Shown here: one piece after another, positions 51,149 through 61,505 of the stretch
How the letters are laid out: every line of letters begins with the position of its first letter
Numbering within the stretch: the stretch's first letter is position 1
DNA from: Chiua virens
Taxonomy: Eukaryota; Basidiomycota; Agaricomycetes; Boletales; Boletaceae
Reading direction: 5' to 3'
Length of the DNA: 64,000 nucleotides
Assembly (NCBI GenBank): GCA_019787685.1
Contig: JAHNUO010000007.1
Location: 1,736,001 to 1,800,000, forward strand
Translations under genes and position numbers: made by a program
Notes under the pieces: model-generated
The model's input: only the letters and a program-made list of their open reading frames with translations
What the model was told of the DNA's origin: nothing
Database searches by the model: none

Positions 51149-51581
51149 TGTTATGATATCAACTTTTCCTCACTTAACAACTCCAATGTTCGACTTGTTC
51201 TAAAAACATTTGCCTCATGTCAAGGCTGTCCAAAGGATCATATCCGATTGGCTGCCACACTATCACAGCATCCATCACCTCATGCCCTTATCTATTTCAT
51301 TTCCCTTATCACTGACTCATCACGAGCAGTGCAAGGCTATGCTCTTATCTATGACTCATACCAATTCACACCTTATTGTCCAATGAGATACATTATCCTT
51401 ATCTATGAAATTCATACTCAGATTAGAACTCCGATATCCATGTAGTATATAAACCCCATGAATCAAAGCCAGAGAGCTCTAACAAAGTTCTCTTGGAGTT
51501 TTCACCTCTTCACTGGACTGAAACCCCCCCCTTATCTCAACCACTACACTTTACAGTCTAGTATTGTTCTAGGTTGTTTCA
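51149..51581 (+). mobile_element. Solo LTR, copy B (433 bp, no matching TSD)
   Basis: Same TGTTATGATA...GTTGTTTCA family and orientation as copy A. The five bases before it are AATCC and after it TTAGA, so there is no target duplication. This suggests recombination between copies at different sites, or post-insertion rearrangement. Confidence 0.82.
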
Positions 51582-51814
51582 TTAGAACTTTGTTGCCTTT
51601 CTTCACCGTCGAAACTACTGTCAAGTCCCTCGACCTCGTCGTAGCCGTCTTACCACTAAAAACAAGGAACAAGCGCATAGAGTAAGTCGCAACCTTTGAA
51701 CGGAAGATTTTATTAGCTTCACAAGCCACTCGAGACCCAAGGTCCACATAGCGCAGAAGCCGATAGCGCACTTGTCGCTGATATTGTCCTCTTTACTGAG
51801 ACCACAAAAAAATA

Positions 51815-52339
51815 GTGACTTCCCTCCCACTCTCCATTGTCGCTGCCGCTCAAGAAGTGTTCCCGAGTCTCGAAGACTCACCTTACGTACTTGACACTGC
51901 CTATCTCGCTGAGGTAGTTGCCTTAGAGGATCTTGATCCTGAGGACAGGACAGACACAGAGATTTTCCACGCCTTATTAGGCCATTTCATAGGAGATGAT
52001 GCGTCCCTATCAGACTACGAGTCAACCCGGTCCGACAGCCCAGATTTGAGGTATCCAACCGAGGAAATTGAGGTCAAGCGCGAATACTTTCCCGCTCCCA
52101 TTCCCAAAAGAGAACCTTCACCCTTCCCACCTGCTCCATTACGAGAGCCCTCTGAGGAAAGTCTAGGAGACCCTAACGATTGGCTCCCACCTCGAGAGAT
52201 TGAAAGGAGAAACGCTAGGACAGACCTAGAAAGGAAAAGAATACTCAGACGCTACAAAGCAAACTTAGTCCCTTCCCGCATCCGGCCTTATTCTCAGTAC
52301 GATAACCACGATGTAGGAGTCAATGACCCCTTGAGGTGA
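51815..52339 (+). CDS. Unidentified acidic ORF truncated by the 5' LTR
   Basis: Open frame of about 165 codons that runs into the LTR at 52312, so its last 9 codons and its stop belong to the LTR. The product is acidic and Pro-rich (EDLDPEDRTDTEIFHALLGH, PAPIPKREPSPFPP, NDWLPPREIERRNARTDLE) and has the composition of a real protein. It may continue upstream through an intron ending in the TAG at about 51814. I do not recognise the family. It could be a host gene 5' part or a fragment of another element. Confidence 0.35.
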   Translation: MTSLPLSIVAAAQEVFPSLEDSPYVLDTAYLAEVVALEDLDPEDRTDTEIFHALLGHFIGDDASLSDYESTRSDSPDLRYPTEEIEVKREYFPAPIPKREPSPFPPAPLREPSEESLGDPNDWLPPREIERRNARTDLERKRILRRYKANLVPSRIRPYSQYDNHDVGVNDPLR

Positions 52340-53257
52340 TAAACCCGTATTCCCGCTTTGTTTACAGGATGCCCGGATTGCCCATATTGAATGTCCTACC
52401 TGTCTGTCGTGGTCCCGTGTCCATCTGAGTGGATCCAACCCATATTCGCATGTTTTGTCCTTTGTTCCTACATGTTTTCGTGTGAGGTGACCGAATTGGG
52501 TTGCTCAATCGGGATCGCACGACGTACACTAATCAACTCTCTTTTTGTCCAATTTCTATTTTATTTTGTACCTTCTTAGATTTTTTTTTAGACGGTTCCG
52601 TGTTATCAACACGTATCTGATTGGTTATAAGGAACGGATAGTCGGGTCGTACGACATTTTAAAGGTAGTCCATTGATTCATGGATCAAACCTTATCCCAT
52701 CTTGACAGAACATTGTTTTCCTTTTCACAGGTCGATCTCCATGAGAGTCAGCTCCGTATACGTACGCTTTCCTTATTTATTTGATACTTTATCCGCTGTA
52801 AAAGTCCCGGGGAATACCTGAGACTATAAAATTTGTGTTCGTAAATAAAAATTTATCTTTCGATCCCCGTTTTCTCTTGCGTTCTAAGTCACCTCGTCCA
52901 TTTAACTATCTGATCTATCTGCCCTTACTCGTACTCGATCACTGTTGTGCTCGAGTCTCTGCCTTGTCGCCGAACTATCCGACTGTCCGCATTTCGGCCG
53001 GTTTTGTCAACCTTCATACAGTTTCACCCGGGAACGCGTCCGGATTGCTCTCAAAGCTCTTGTCAACGCCTTGACACTTTGTCTCCAACCTCAGAACCCC
53101 TTGGGACGAGTCATACTCGCACCCATCCCTTTTCTTTCTATCTGACAGTTCTACTAATTCTGTTCCTGTCACACCAGCCTGTTCTATATTTCTTCAACTG
53201 GAGCCCACTGCAAGGGGTTCTTTTTAGGTTGTCAGGACGAGATCGCTCAGGCCTACA
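52312..53257 (+). repeat. 5' LTR of the Ty3/gypsy element (right boundary uncertain)
   Basis: Matches the 3' LTR for all 455 bases visible there (52312-52766). The 3' boundary cannot be seen directly. CCTACA at 53252-53257 would pair with the initial TGTAGG and give a 946-bp LTR, but the gag-like frame reads through it, so an end nearer 53196 is possible. TATAAA at 52825-52830 is a likely promoter. No clear tRNA primer-binding site was found. Confidence 0.7.
52825..52830 (+). promoter_or_regulatory. TATA box of the Ty3/gypsy LTR
   Basis: TATAAA followed about 30 bp downstream by A/T-rich leader within the 5' LTR. Inferred retroelement promoter. Confidence 0.45.
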
Positions 53258-53261
53258 CCAG

Positions 53262-55939
53262 AGCGACTAGAGGTAGACGAGCTACTCTCAAGTCTTAGAA
53301 ATCCAGATATCTCTGCCAACACCAAGCTTTTTACTTCAGTTACCCCGGATAGAGTGTGGCATAACCACATTGACTCTTTCACACTACGTTCGCCCGATTC
53401 ACCCGTTGTCCCGGGTGGTTTTACTAATTTTCCTTCTGAACCGGAAGCCTCTTTTACTTGATACCGTTCACCCGACCCTGATCTATCTCCTCTAACAACT
53501 CTTCCTTCGTTACCGTCCTCGCATTCCTCTACCCCTTCTAAACCATCTTCTAAATCCTCTTCGTCCATTTCTTTATCTTCTCTACTTAACCCGTCCCCTA
53601 CATCCCCTTCTCGAACCATATTGTCACCTTCGCAACCATCTTGTCCTACCCCACCTCCACAGAGCCCGATGGCGCAACAACCCTTCCAGATGCATTTACG
53701 AGGCACACCCAATGCCCCTAAATTTGACGGAAAAACGCCATCCGAGTTACTGCGTTACCTGGAGGACATAGAATTCCTTGGCGATGCAGCTGGTCTTACC
53801 CCGATGAACAAGGTAAAAGCTGCGTTACGCTACGCAGCCCTAGATGAAGCCGAGGTCTGGCAAACCCTGCCGGAAACAACGGCCAACCTGATGGATTGGG
53901 ACACATTCATGTCAGCGGTTAAAAAACTATACCCCGGATGTGAGGGTACAAACCGATATGGTCGCGCAGACCTCGAGTACTTGGCTCAGAAGTGTCACAG
54001 CGGGCAGATGTGTAACCAGGATGAGCTCGGGGAATATACTCGAGCATTCCGTAAGGTCTCTTCCATACTAATTGCTAACCAAAAAATTTCAGACATCGAC
54101 TGTAATGGCCTACACCTAAGTGGGTTCCCACCTGAGCTACAGTGGGAGATCTGTGACTGGTTACGCATCATACTACTAGATCACCACCCTAATGACCCGT
54201 ATTCCATGGATGATTCCACAAAGGTGGCCACTTTTCTCCTAACGGGTTCTACATTCCACCCGACATTCACCCCCACGCTCAGTCCCCCCCCGTTCACCTC
54301 TACATATCAACCGCCACGTCAACCAGCTCAAATACCCACACCACCCGCATCAATGTATTGACCAACCGCACCTATTCCCTCATACTCGCCGGCTCCTACA
54401 GTGAAGGTAGAGACAAACCAAACCTCACATACTTCGTCCGCTTGCAAGTTCTGCAGTGGACCTGGCCATTATATGCGTTCTTGCCCCATCTGCATCGAAT
54501 ACCTCAATACGGCGAAGGTGGTCAGAGGGTCTGATAACAAGCTCTACATGCCGGATGGCTCTAACATCCCTTGAGTGCCGGGCAGACAATGTTTCAAGGA
54601 CGGTGTCGACTACGCATGGGCCAATAGCCAACCGGTTCACCCCCCTGTCGCATCCATGTCATCCAGCAGTACTACCAGGGACTTACCCCCACATATCACG
54701 GCAGGCATTCTATCATCCATGCATCCGGGAACACCAGTGGTCCTAGACATCGAACCGGCTGCCTTTGCACTCACGGAAACGGATGAGGAAAGCGAACCTC
54801 TATCCGTAGTAGCCGACCCGGATTTCCAGTCCTACATTGCACAGGCTTGGGCTACATTCCAGGCAGATAAGGCGACCAAGGAAAAGGGTAAACGTGTCCG
54901 GTTTGACAGCATATATATGCCACCTCAGAAACTAAACAATCGGTCGGCCATGGTGTCTGAGGAGATCATCTCACCAGAGTTACAGACCGCCAAAGAAGCT
55001 AACCCCAAATCATCATCATCATCTACGCCATCACACTCCTCACTGGCCTCGTCACCCGCACCCACATCCGCAATAGCCGGACCGTCCAGTTCTTCTTCTT
55101 TTAGTTGTGCCAATGACAATAGCAATCCTCCTTTCCATGCAGCACAAACTAACCCTTCGTTTAACCCTACAACGCAATATAGGTACTCGTTTCCACTCAA
55201 GGATGACTCAGCTTCACAACGAGTGTTGGACTGAGTCCTGGATACGAGTATACCCGTGCCCGTTAAAGATTTATTTGCGGTAGCACCAGAGTTCCGAAAG
55301 CAATTTCGGGACCTTACTACCACTAAACGAGTAACAACTAACCTATCCACTCAGGCTGTGCAGGTAAATGAGCTCACGGGTCTCGACCCGTTTGCAATTG
55401 AACGCAAATACGGCGACCGGATAAACAGAAACGACAACAGACTCATAGTGGCGCATCACAGTCTTCCCCTTCGGTCAATCGAGGCCAAGATAGGAGAATC
55501 TGGACGACCCATCTGATGCGTCTTGGACTCTGGGTCCGAGATTGTCACGATGCCCAAACGTATCTGGGAGACACTCGGTATCCCAATTCGGTCGGATCAC
55601 ACGATGAATATGTCATCCACCAACACAAGCATTGACAAAACAGTGGGGGTACTGGAGAACCTATCCATAGACTTTGGTATGGGCGAAGTGATGCTTCAGG
55701 TCCAGATTCTGGCCAGGGCAAACTTTGATCTATTGCTCGGACGATCGTTTCATTGTCTTATGAGTGCGACTACTGACAATTACCCAGATGGAGCACAGAT
55801 GATTACGCTGCACAACCCTAACACGGGGAAGCAATTCTCTTTGTCTACTCGGGCGTGGACGGAAGGATGCCCCCGTTGCCGAGAAAAGAAACAGTGTAAC
55901 AGCCATCAGACTGTCGTCGAAATGGACTTGGGTTTTTAG
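53262..55939 (+). pseudogene. Gag-protease ORF with TGA interruptions
   Basis: One continuous frame from about 53262 (ERLEVDELLSSLRNPD) to a TAG at 55937-55939. A capsid-like region (KFDGKTPSELLRYLEDIEF, EYTRAFRKVSSIL) is followed by the zinc knuckle CKFCSGPGHYMRSC (CX2CX4HX4C, 54443-54484), a Ser-rich linker, and a retropepsin-like site LDSGSEIV with the catalytic Asp codon at 55526. Five premature stops, all TGA: 53459, 54359, 54572, 55232 and 55514. Each falls where an Arg (CGA) would fit the surrounding sequence. The first ATG in frame is 53669; whether gag starts there or upstream is unclear. It is followed by the RT frame shifted by -1. Confidence 0.82.
55930..55936 (+). other. Candidate -1 frameshift heptamer GGGTTTT
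   Basis: In the gag-protease frame the codons are TTG GGT TTT TAG. The heptamer G-GGT-TTT fits the X-XXY-YYZ slippery pattern, with the stop immediately after it. Slipping back one base enters the RT frame (TTA GCT ATT GAT...), which stays open to 56544. Alternative: a chance 1-base change. Confidence 0.5.
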
Positions 55940-57757
55940 CTATTGATGATCCATATACCAATCGGGGAGATTTCAATCTTCTATCTGCATTGTATCCGGT
56001 TTCGTTTTTTTTAAAACCGTCATTCGTTTCATCTCTCTATTTCCCGACTTCTTACACACGGCTTCCACCTCTTTCGATCGGACCAGTCCCGCCTTCGACC
56101 AATTACTCATTTTTGTCATCCACGCGTACAGACCCTAATCCGGACGTTCTTTTTGCTATCACTTCTGTTTATTCGTATGATACCATTTCGCATGTGCTGG
56201 TTTATAAACCGGTAGCACGTAAAGTTCGGTCAGTAGTTGTTCCTACTGGGGAGGAGTTTCGTATCACACGATCTCTGCCGGACGATCCTATCACCGGACT
56301 GAAACCTTTACCTACTCATCCACCCGACTTTACCCCTGGACAACGTTTCACACAGGAATGCGCTGATGCTTTAGATCTTGACCCGGCTAACTGGCTATGG
56401 CCAGAAGAAGTCAAATTAATCCGATGGATCGTCCGCAAACACGAAACGGCCTTTGCTTGGATACCGACCGAGCAGGGCCGTCTCCTCAAACAATATTTTC
56501 CCTCTGTCAAAATTCCTACCATACCTCATATGCCTTGGATACTGTGAAACATCCCAGTTCCCCCTGCAATGTGGGCTGACATGATCCAGATTATCAAGGA
56601 CCGGATTGCGTCCGGTGTGTATGAACCCTCGACATCTGCCTATCGATCGCGGTGGTTTTGCATCCTAAAACAGGACGGTAAATCGCTATGACTCGTCCAT
56701 GACTTGCAGCCGCTGAACGCAGTCACAATCCGCGACTCTTCTACCCCACCCCTCGTCGAACACTTTGCGGAATATTTTGCCGGATATGCAGTATACGGGA
56801 TGATGGACTTGTTTGCCAGATACGACCAACGTCCATTACACCTGGATTCACGCGACCTCACCACTTTCAACAGTCCAATGGGTCTGCACCAGCTCACTAT
56901 GGTACCCATGGGGTACACAAACACGGTACAAATCTATCAGGCCGACATGTCGTTTATTTTGCAGGACAAGATACCTCGTTATACCTATCCATTCATAGAT
57001 GATCTGCTGGTCAAAACAGTCTCGACCTGCTACCAAAATTCGGATGGCTCTTACGAAACCATCGCAGAAAATCCGGGTATTCGTCGCTTCATCTGGGAGC
57101 ACCTCCTCGTAGTCCATCGCATCCTACAACAACTACAAAATGTTGGAGTAACGGTATCCGCTAAGAAATTTGTACTCGCAGCACCAGACGCGACCATAGT
57201 CGGACACAAGTGTACGGCTGATGGCCATATCCCTCATGAGAAGAAGGTACAAAAAATCTGCGACTGGCCCGAGTGTCAGAACCTTACACAAGTACGTGGA
57301 TTCTTAGGTGTGTGCGGTGTTCTTTGAATTTTCATCAAAAATTTTGCTACGATTGCTCGACCATTGGTCAACTTGACCCGAAAGAGCGTCTCATTCGAAT
57401 GGGGAGAACCCCAACAAATTGCTATGCTGCGTCTCAAGGATGCGATCTGTCACTCCCCTGCTCTTCGTCGCCTGGATTACAAATCTGGGAACGAGGTTAT
57501 CCTTGCAGTGGATACGTCGTACATGAAACAACCTAGAACAATACTAGACTGTAAAGTGTAGTGGATGAGATGAGAGGGGGTTCAGTCCAGTGAAGAGGCG
57601 AAAACTCCAAGAGAACTTTGTTAGAGCTCTCTGGCTTTGATTCATGGGGTTTATATACTACATGGATATCGGAGTTCTAATCTGAGTATGAACTACGTAG
57701 ATAAGCATAATGTATCCTATTGGATGATAAGGTGTGAATAGATATGAGTCATAGATA

Positions 57758-57972
57758 CAGTGAGCAACAAAACTGATGCAATGTTTGTAGCATTTTGATT
57801 GAAGCATGAATATTGAGAGCCCTGTTGATGCTAGACCCCCTAACCTAGGTACCATTGGAAAGCCCTGATCAAGGGCTTTCCAATGGTATATGGGTTTATT
57901 ATGTAATTCTTACTATATCGGGAAATATTTCGAAATTGATGTGAGGTACTCATTGCATCAGTTTTGTTGCTG
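57758..57972 (+). repeat. Left 215-bp terminal inverted repeat of the Tc1-type element
   Basis: Nearly identical to the reverse complement of 59136-59350. Its own two ends are inverse to each other (CAGTGAGCAACAAAACTG at the start, CAGTTTTGTTGCTG at the end). It has a central palindrome around TTGGAAAGCCCTGATCAAGG and its inverse (57850-57890). Confidence 0.88.
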
Positions 57973-58100
57973 ACACTCTAAAGTATTCAAAATGCATATT
58001 GCAAGTGGTTATTACATAAGCAATGGATCATGTGACATGTAATAAGTTCAACATGATACAAACACACACACACACTATCACTTTGTCCATAACCACCATC

Positions 58101-59117
58101 ATGAAATCTCTTTCAGTTGACCAAACTCATCATATTATCTCTCTCTTGGAATTGGGACAATCAACCCATCAAATTGCTCAATCTACTGGTCTCAACCAAT
58201 CTACTATTAGTAGACTCAGGTCCAAACATCTTCCCAACCTACCCAAAGCCTCTGGTGGTCGTCCTTCCATCATTTCTCCTACCGATATATGTCATGCTAT
58301 TCATCTTATTGGATCTGGGAAGGCTGAGAATGCAGTTCAGGTGACCAAAACACTTCAAGAAGTGAAGAACCATTCTATCTCCCCCCAGACCATCCGCCGC
58401 CACTTGAAGAAAGCTGGTATGAAGGCTGTAGTGAAGCAAAAATGCCCTCTTCTTGCCCAGCGTCATAGGAGAGCAAGGATGGACTTTGCTCTAAGCCATC
58501 AGCATTGGACTGTTGAGGACTGGAAGCGAGTTATATTGTCAGATGAGACCAAAATTAATTGCATTGGGTCAGATGGCAGGAAATGGGCATGGAAAAGGGC
58601 AGGAGAGGGTCTTAGTGACAGGATTGTGGAGGGAACAGTTAAGTTTGGGGGAGGATCAGTGATGCTATGGGGCTGTATGACCTGGGAAGGTGTTGGAATG
58701 GCTTGCAAGATTGATGGTAAGATGGATGCTGATCTCTATGTGCAGATTTTGGAGGATGAACTCCAACAAACTCTGGTGGATTATGGATTTTCCCCAGAAG
58801 ACATTATCTTCCAGCAAGATAATGACCCCAAGCACACCAGTAGGAAGGCTAGGGAGTGGCTTGATGACCATGAATTTGAGGTCATGGTATGGCCTGCTCA
58901 GTCTCCAGACCTTAATCCCATAGAACATCTATGGTTTCTCCTCAAAAGAAGACTTGCAGAGTATCCTAAGCCAGCTAAGGGGATATTGGAACTTTGGGAG
59001 AGGATTAAAGTGGAATGGTATAAGATTGGGGTGGAGGAGTGTCAGAGATTGATTGAGAGCATGCCTAGAAGAGTTCAGGAGGTCATCAAAGCCAAAGGAG
59101 GATACACTTCATACTAA
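58101..59117 (+). CDS. Tc1/mariner transposase, DD34E
   Basis: 338-residue transposase, a usual length for the Tc1 family. The N-terminus has a helix-turn-helix (HHIISLLELGQSTHQIAQST, QSTISRLRSKH) and a second winged-helix region (SPQTIRRHLKKAGMKAVVK). The catalytic core has SDETKINCIGSDG (first Asp), FQQDNDPKHTSRKAREWL (second Asp) and WPAQSPDLNPIEHLWF (Glu), with 34 residues between the second Asp and the Glu. It ends MPRRVQEVIKAKGGYTSY. ATG 58101 is preferred because MKSLSVDQTHH begins the conserved domain; an in-frame ATG at 58023 would add 26 residues rich in Thr/His encoded by a CA repeat. No stops or frame breaks, so probably functional. Confidence 0.93.
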   Translation: MKSLSVDQTHHIISLLELGQSTHQIAQSTGLNQSTISRLRSKHLPNLPKASGGRPSIISPTDICHAIHLIGSGKAENAVQVTKTLQEVKNHSISPQTIRRHLKKAGMKAVVKQKCPLLAQRHRRARMDFALSHQHWTVEDWKRVILSDETKINCIGSDGRKWAWKRAGEGLSDRIVEGTVKFGGGSVMLWGCMTWEGVGMACKIDGKMDADLYVQILEDELQQTLVDYGFSPEDIIFQQDNDPKHTSRKAREWLDDHEFEVMVWPAQSPDLNPIEHLWFLLKRRLAEYPKPAKGILELWERIKVEWYKIGVEECQRLIESMPRRVQEVIKAKGGYTSY

Positions 59118-59135
59118 TTTGTGATACCCATATAC

Positions 59136-59350
59136 CAGCAACAAAACTGATGCAATGAGTACCTCACATCAATTTCGAAATATTTCCCGATATAGTAAGA
59201 AGTACATAATAAACCCATATACCATTGGAAAGCCCTTGATCAGGGCTTTCCAATGGTACCTAGGTTAGGGGGTCTAGCATCAACAGGGCTCTCAATATTC
59301 ATGCTTCAATCAAAATGCTACAAACATTGCATCAGTTTTGTTGCTCACTG
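59136..59350 (-). repeat. Right 215-bp terminal inverted repeat of the Tc1-type element
   Basis: Inverse of 57758-57972 with only a few mismatches. Begins 18 bp after the transposase stop. Confidence 0.88.
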
Positions 59351-61505
59351 TAAGAGCATAGCCTTGCACTGCCGGTGATGAGTCAGTGATAAGGGAAATG
59401 AATAGATAAGGACATGAGGTGATGGATGCTGTGTTATTGTGGCAGCCAATCGGATATGATCCTTTGGACAGCCTTGACATGAGGCGTTTATCTTTAGAAT
59501 AGATCGAATGTTGGAGTTGTGAAGTGAGGAAAAGTTGGTATCATAACAGTACATTGCAGTTGGCTATATCTTGTCGCAGGAAGGAGATGACAGCAAGAGG
59601 TACCTGAACCGCTTCGGTTCAATTAGTCTCACAGAGGTCGAGAGCCACTACTCTCAGGCCAAACTGGAGCTGTACGGATTGTTCCGCGCTTTGTGAGCAG
59701 TCCGGATATTTGTGTTCGGTGTTGCCAATTTCACAGTGGAAGTCGACGCGAAATACGTTAAGGGTATGATCAATAACCCGGACCTCCAGCCCAACACGAC
59801 CATTAATAGGTGGATCGCGGGCATTTTGTTATTCAATTTTTGCCTCGTTCACGTCCCTGCTACCCGACATACTGGCGCAGACGGACTCTCTCATCGTCCA
59901 CCATCTGAGAATGACCCTCCTGAAGAGGATGATTTCGAGGATTGGTTGGACCAAGCATATTCCTTCGCTATGGCATTGTTAAATGACCAGTTGTCACCAC
60001 CGGGTCGGTTTGCTCACATTAACAGACATTCCATCACACATTCCTTCCAATCCGTATCCGTATTTGTTTCTCCTATGGCAGAACCAGCCAAACCAGAACT
60101 GGTTATCCCCCGCTCCCCCAAAGCTCTGGCAAAAGAAGCGTGCATTGATCAGATTTGCCTATTCCTCGACGACTGGGTCTGTCCTCCAGATTTGACAGAT
60201 CGCAACTTCACCTCCTTTGTTAATTCCGCGACCCGGTTCTTCCTTCTAAACCGATCTCTCTATCGTCGAGAACCGCACGGCAGACACCAGTTAGTCGTGC
60301 CAAGAGAATGCCGTTATGGACTCATTAAGGAGGCGCATGACGACCTTGGACACAAAGGCGTCTTCTCGGTTTGGACACGGTTACTGCTACGTTTCTGGTG
60401 GCCTCTGCTCATTGATGACGTCAAATGGTATACCTGTACCTGCCACGAGTGTCAAATTTGACAGACGCAGAAGTTTCATATCCCTCCTACTGTACCAGTT
60501 ATGGGCAGGCTATTTCACAAAGTCCACATTGACACGATGGTAATGCCTCGATCAGGCGGATACTGGTATATTGTACAGGCCCGATGCACTCTTACTGTGT
60601 ATCCTGAATGGCGCATGTTGCAATCTGAGAATGCGTCCTCCATCACGTCTTTTATTTTCGAAGATATCCTATGCCGTTGGGGAGCCGTCTCTGAGCTCAT
60701 TACGGACAACGGTCCAGCATTCGTACAGGCACTCAACAACTTGGCTACCCGATACGGTATCCACCATATCTAAATTTCCCCTTACAACTCTCAGGTGAAC
60801 GGCATTGTCGAACGGCGTCATCTCAATGTCCAGGAGGCCATTGTCAAAAGTACCCTGGGAGGGGAAGTTCGCTGGCCGATGATCACTCACTCCATTTTCT
60901 GGGCCGAATGCATCACTATACTCAAAGCAACCGGTCTTTCGCCGTACTTTATGGTACATGGTGTCGAGCCGCTTTTTCCATTCGATTTATCAGAGGCAAC
61001 ATTTCTCGTTCCTGTTCCTAATGCTGACCCGGTTTCTAGCGAAAGCTTGATAGCTTGGAGAGCTCGTCAGCTCCAAAAGCATCAAACAGATATCGATTCT
61101 ATCCGAGAACGCGTCTTGGCATCACGGTTTGTGTCCCTTAAAGATTTTGAGGCGTGATTCAAGAACCGGATACGGACGAAAGAGTTTAGTTTGGGTGACC
61201 TCATCTTGGTTCGAAATACACAGATTGAGAAGGAGCTGAACCGGAAAACGAAGCCACGCTACCTCGGTCCAATGGTGGTCCTTCGCAGGACTACTGGAGG
61301 ATCGTATCTGCTAGCCGAGTTGGACGGCGCCATTTCGAAACTGAGGTATGCGGCGTTTCACTTGCTACCTTACTTTCCACGGACGAAAATCACTATTCCG
61401 GTTACTGAACTGACCAGAATAGGCGATGTGGAATACGACCACTCTGATGCTGAGGAAGATGTCGAGTACGAAGATGAAGACAAGGGCGATGTCTCGCAAG
61501 ACTAG

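Larger units (their letters stand above)
57758..59350 (+). mobile_element. Tc1-type DNA transposon, apparently intact
   Basis: 1593 bp, with ends CAGTGAGCAACAAAACTG and its inverse, flanked by TA at 57756-57757 and 59351-59352; the surrounding LTR sequence is continuous across a single TA. It has 215-bp terminal inverted repeats and one uninterrupted transposase gene. It lies within solo LTR C. It is the youngest insertion of the nest. Confidence 0.93.
57524..59548 (-). mobile_element. Solo LTR, copy C (TSD GTACA), itself interrupted
   Basis: Reverse-strand member of the TGTTATGATA...GTTGTTTCA family; on the plus strand it begins TGAAACAACC and ends TATCATAACA. It is flanked by GTACA at 57519-57523 and 59549-59553. 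Without the 1593-bp Tc1-type element and its TA duplication it would be about 430 bp, the same as copies A and B. It sits inside the RNase H part of pol, whose frame resumes exactly after the second GTACA. Confidence 0.9.
55936..61505 (+). pseudogene. RT-RNase H-integrase ORF, interrupted
   Basis: One frame (allowing for the 2030-bp insertion) from 55936 to TAG at 61503-61505. RT: LVHDLQPLNAVTIRDS, GMMDLFARYDQRPLH and the catalytic block YPFIDDLLV (FIDD in place of YxDD, 56992-57003). Next come the RT-RNase H connection KNFATIARPLVNLTRK and RNase H ILAVDTSY, split at TSY by the LTR insertion and resuming at about 59554 (IAVGYILSQEG). A second RNase H block is VEVDAKYVKGMI. Integrase: HDDLGHKG...CTCHEC zinc finger, KVHIDTMVMP (first Asp), ITDNGPAF (second Asp) and NGIVERRH (Glu). 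Premature stops: TGA at 56545, 56689, 57325, 59694, 60459 and 61155, and TAA at 60771. Inactive. Confidence 0.85.

Noticed and set aside
48798..51581. LTRs A and B as the two ends of one element carrying a transposase
   Set aside because: Copy A has its own CTCAG duplication on both sides and interrupts the transposase frame, so it is an independent solo LTR.
53178..53222. Primer-binding site starting TGGAGCCC after the 5' LTR
   Set aside because: The complement does not resemble a tRNA 3' end with a T-arm at the right spacing.
53252..53257. CCTACA as certain end of the 5' LTR
   Set aside because: It matches the TGTAGG start, but a gag-like frame reads through it and the other LTR end is outside the window; left uncertain.
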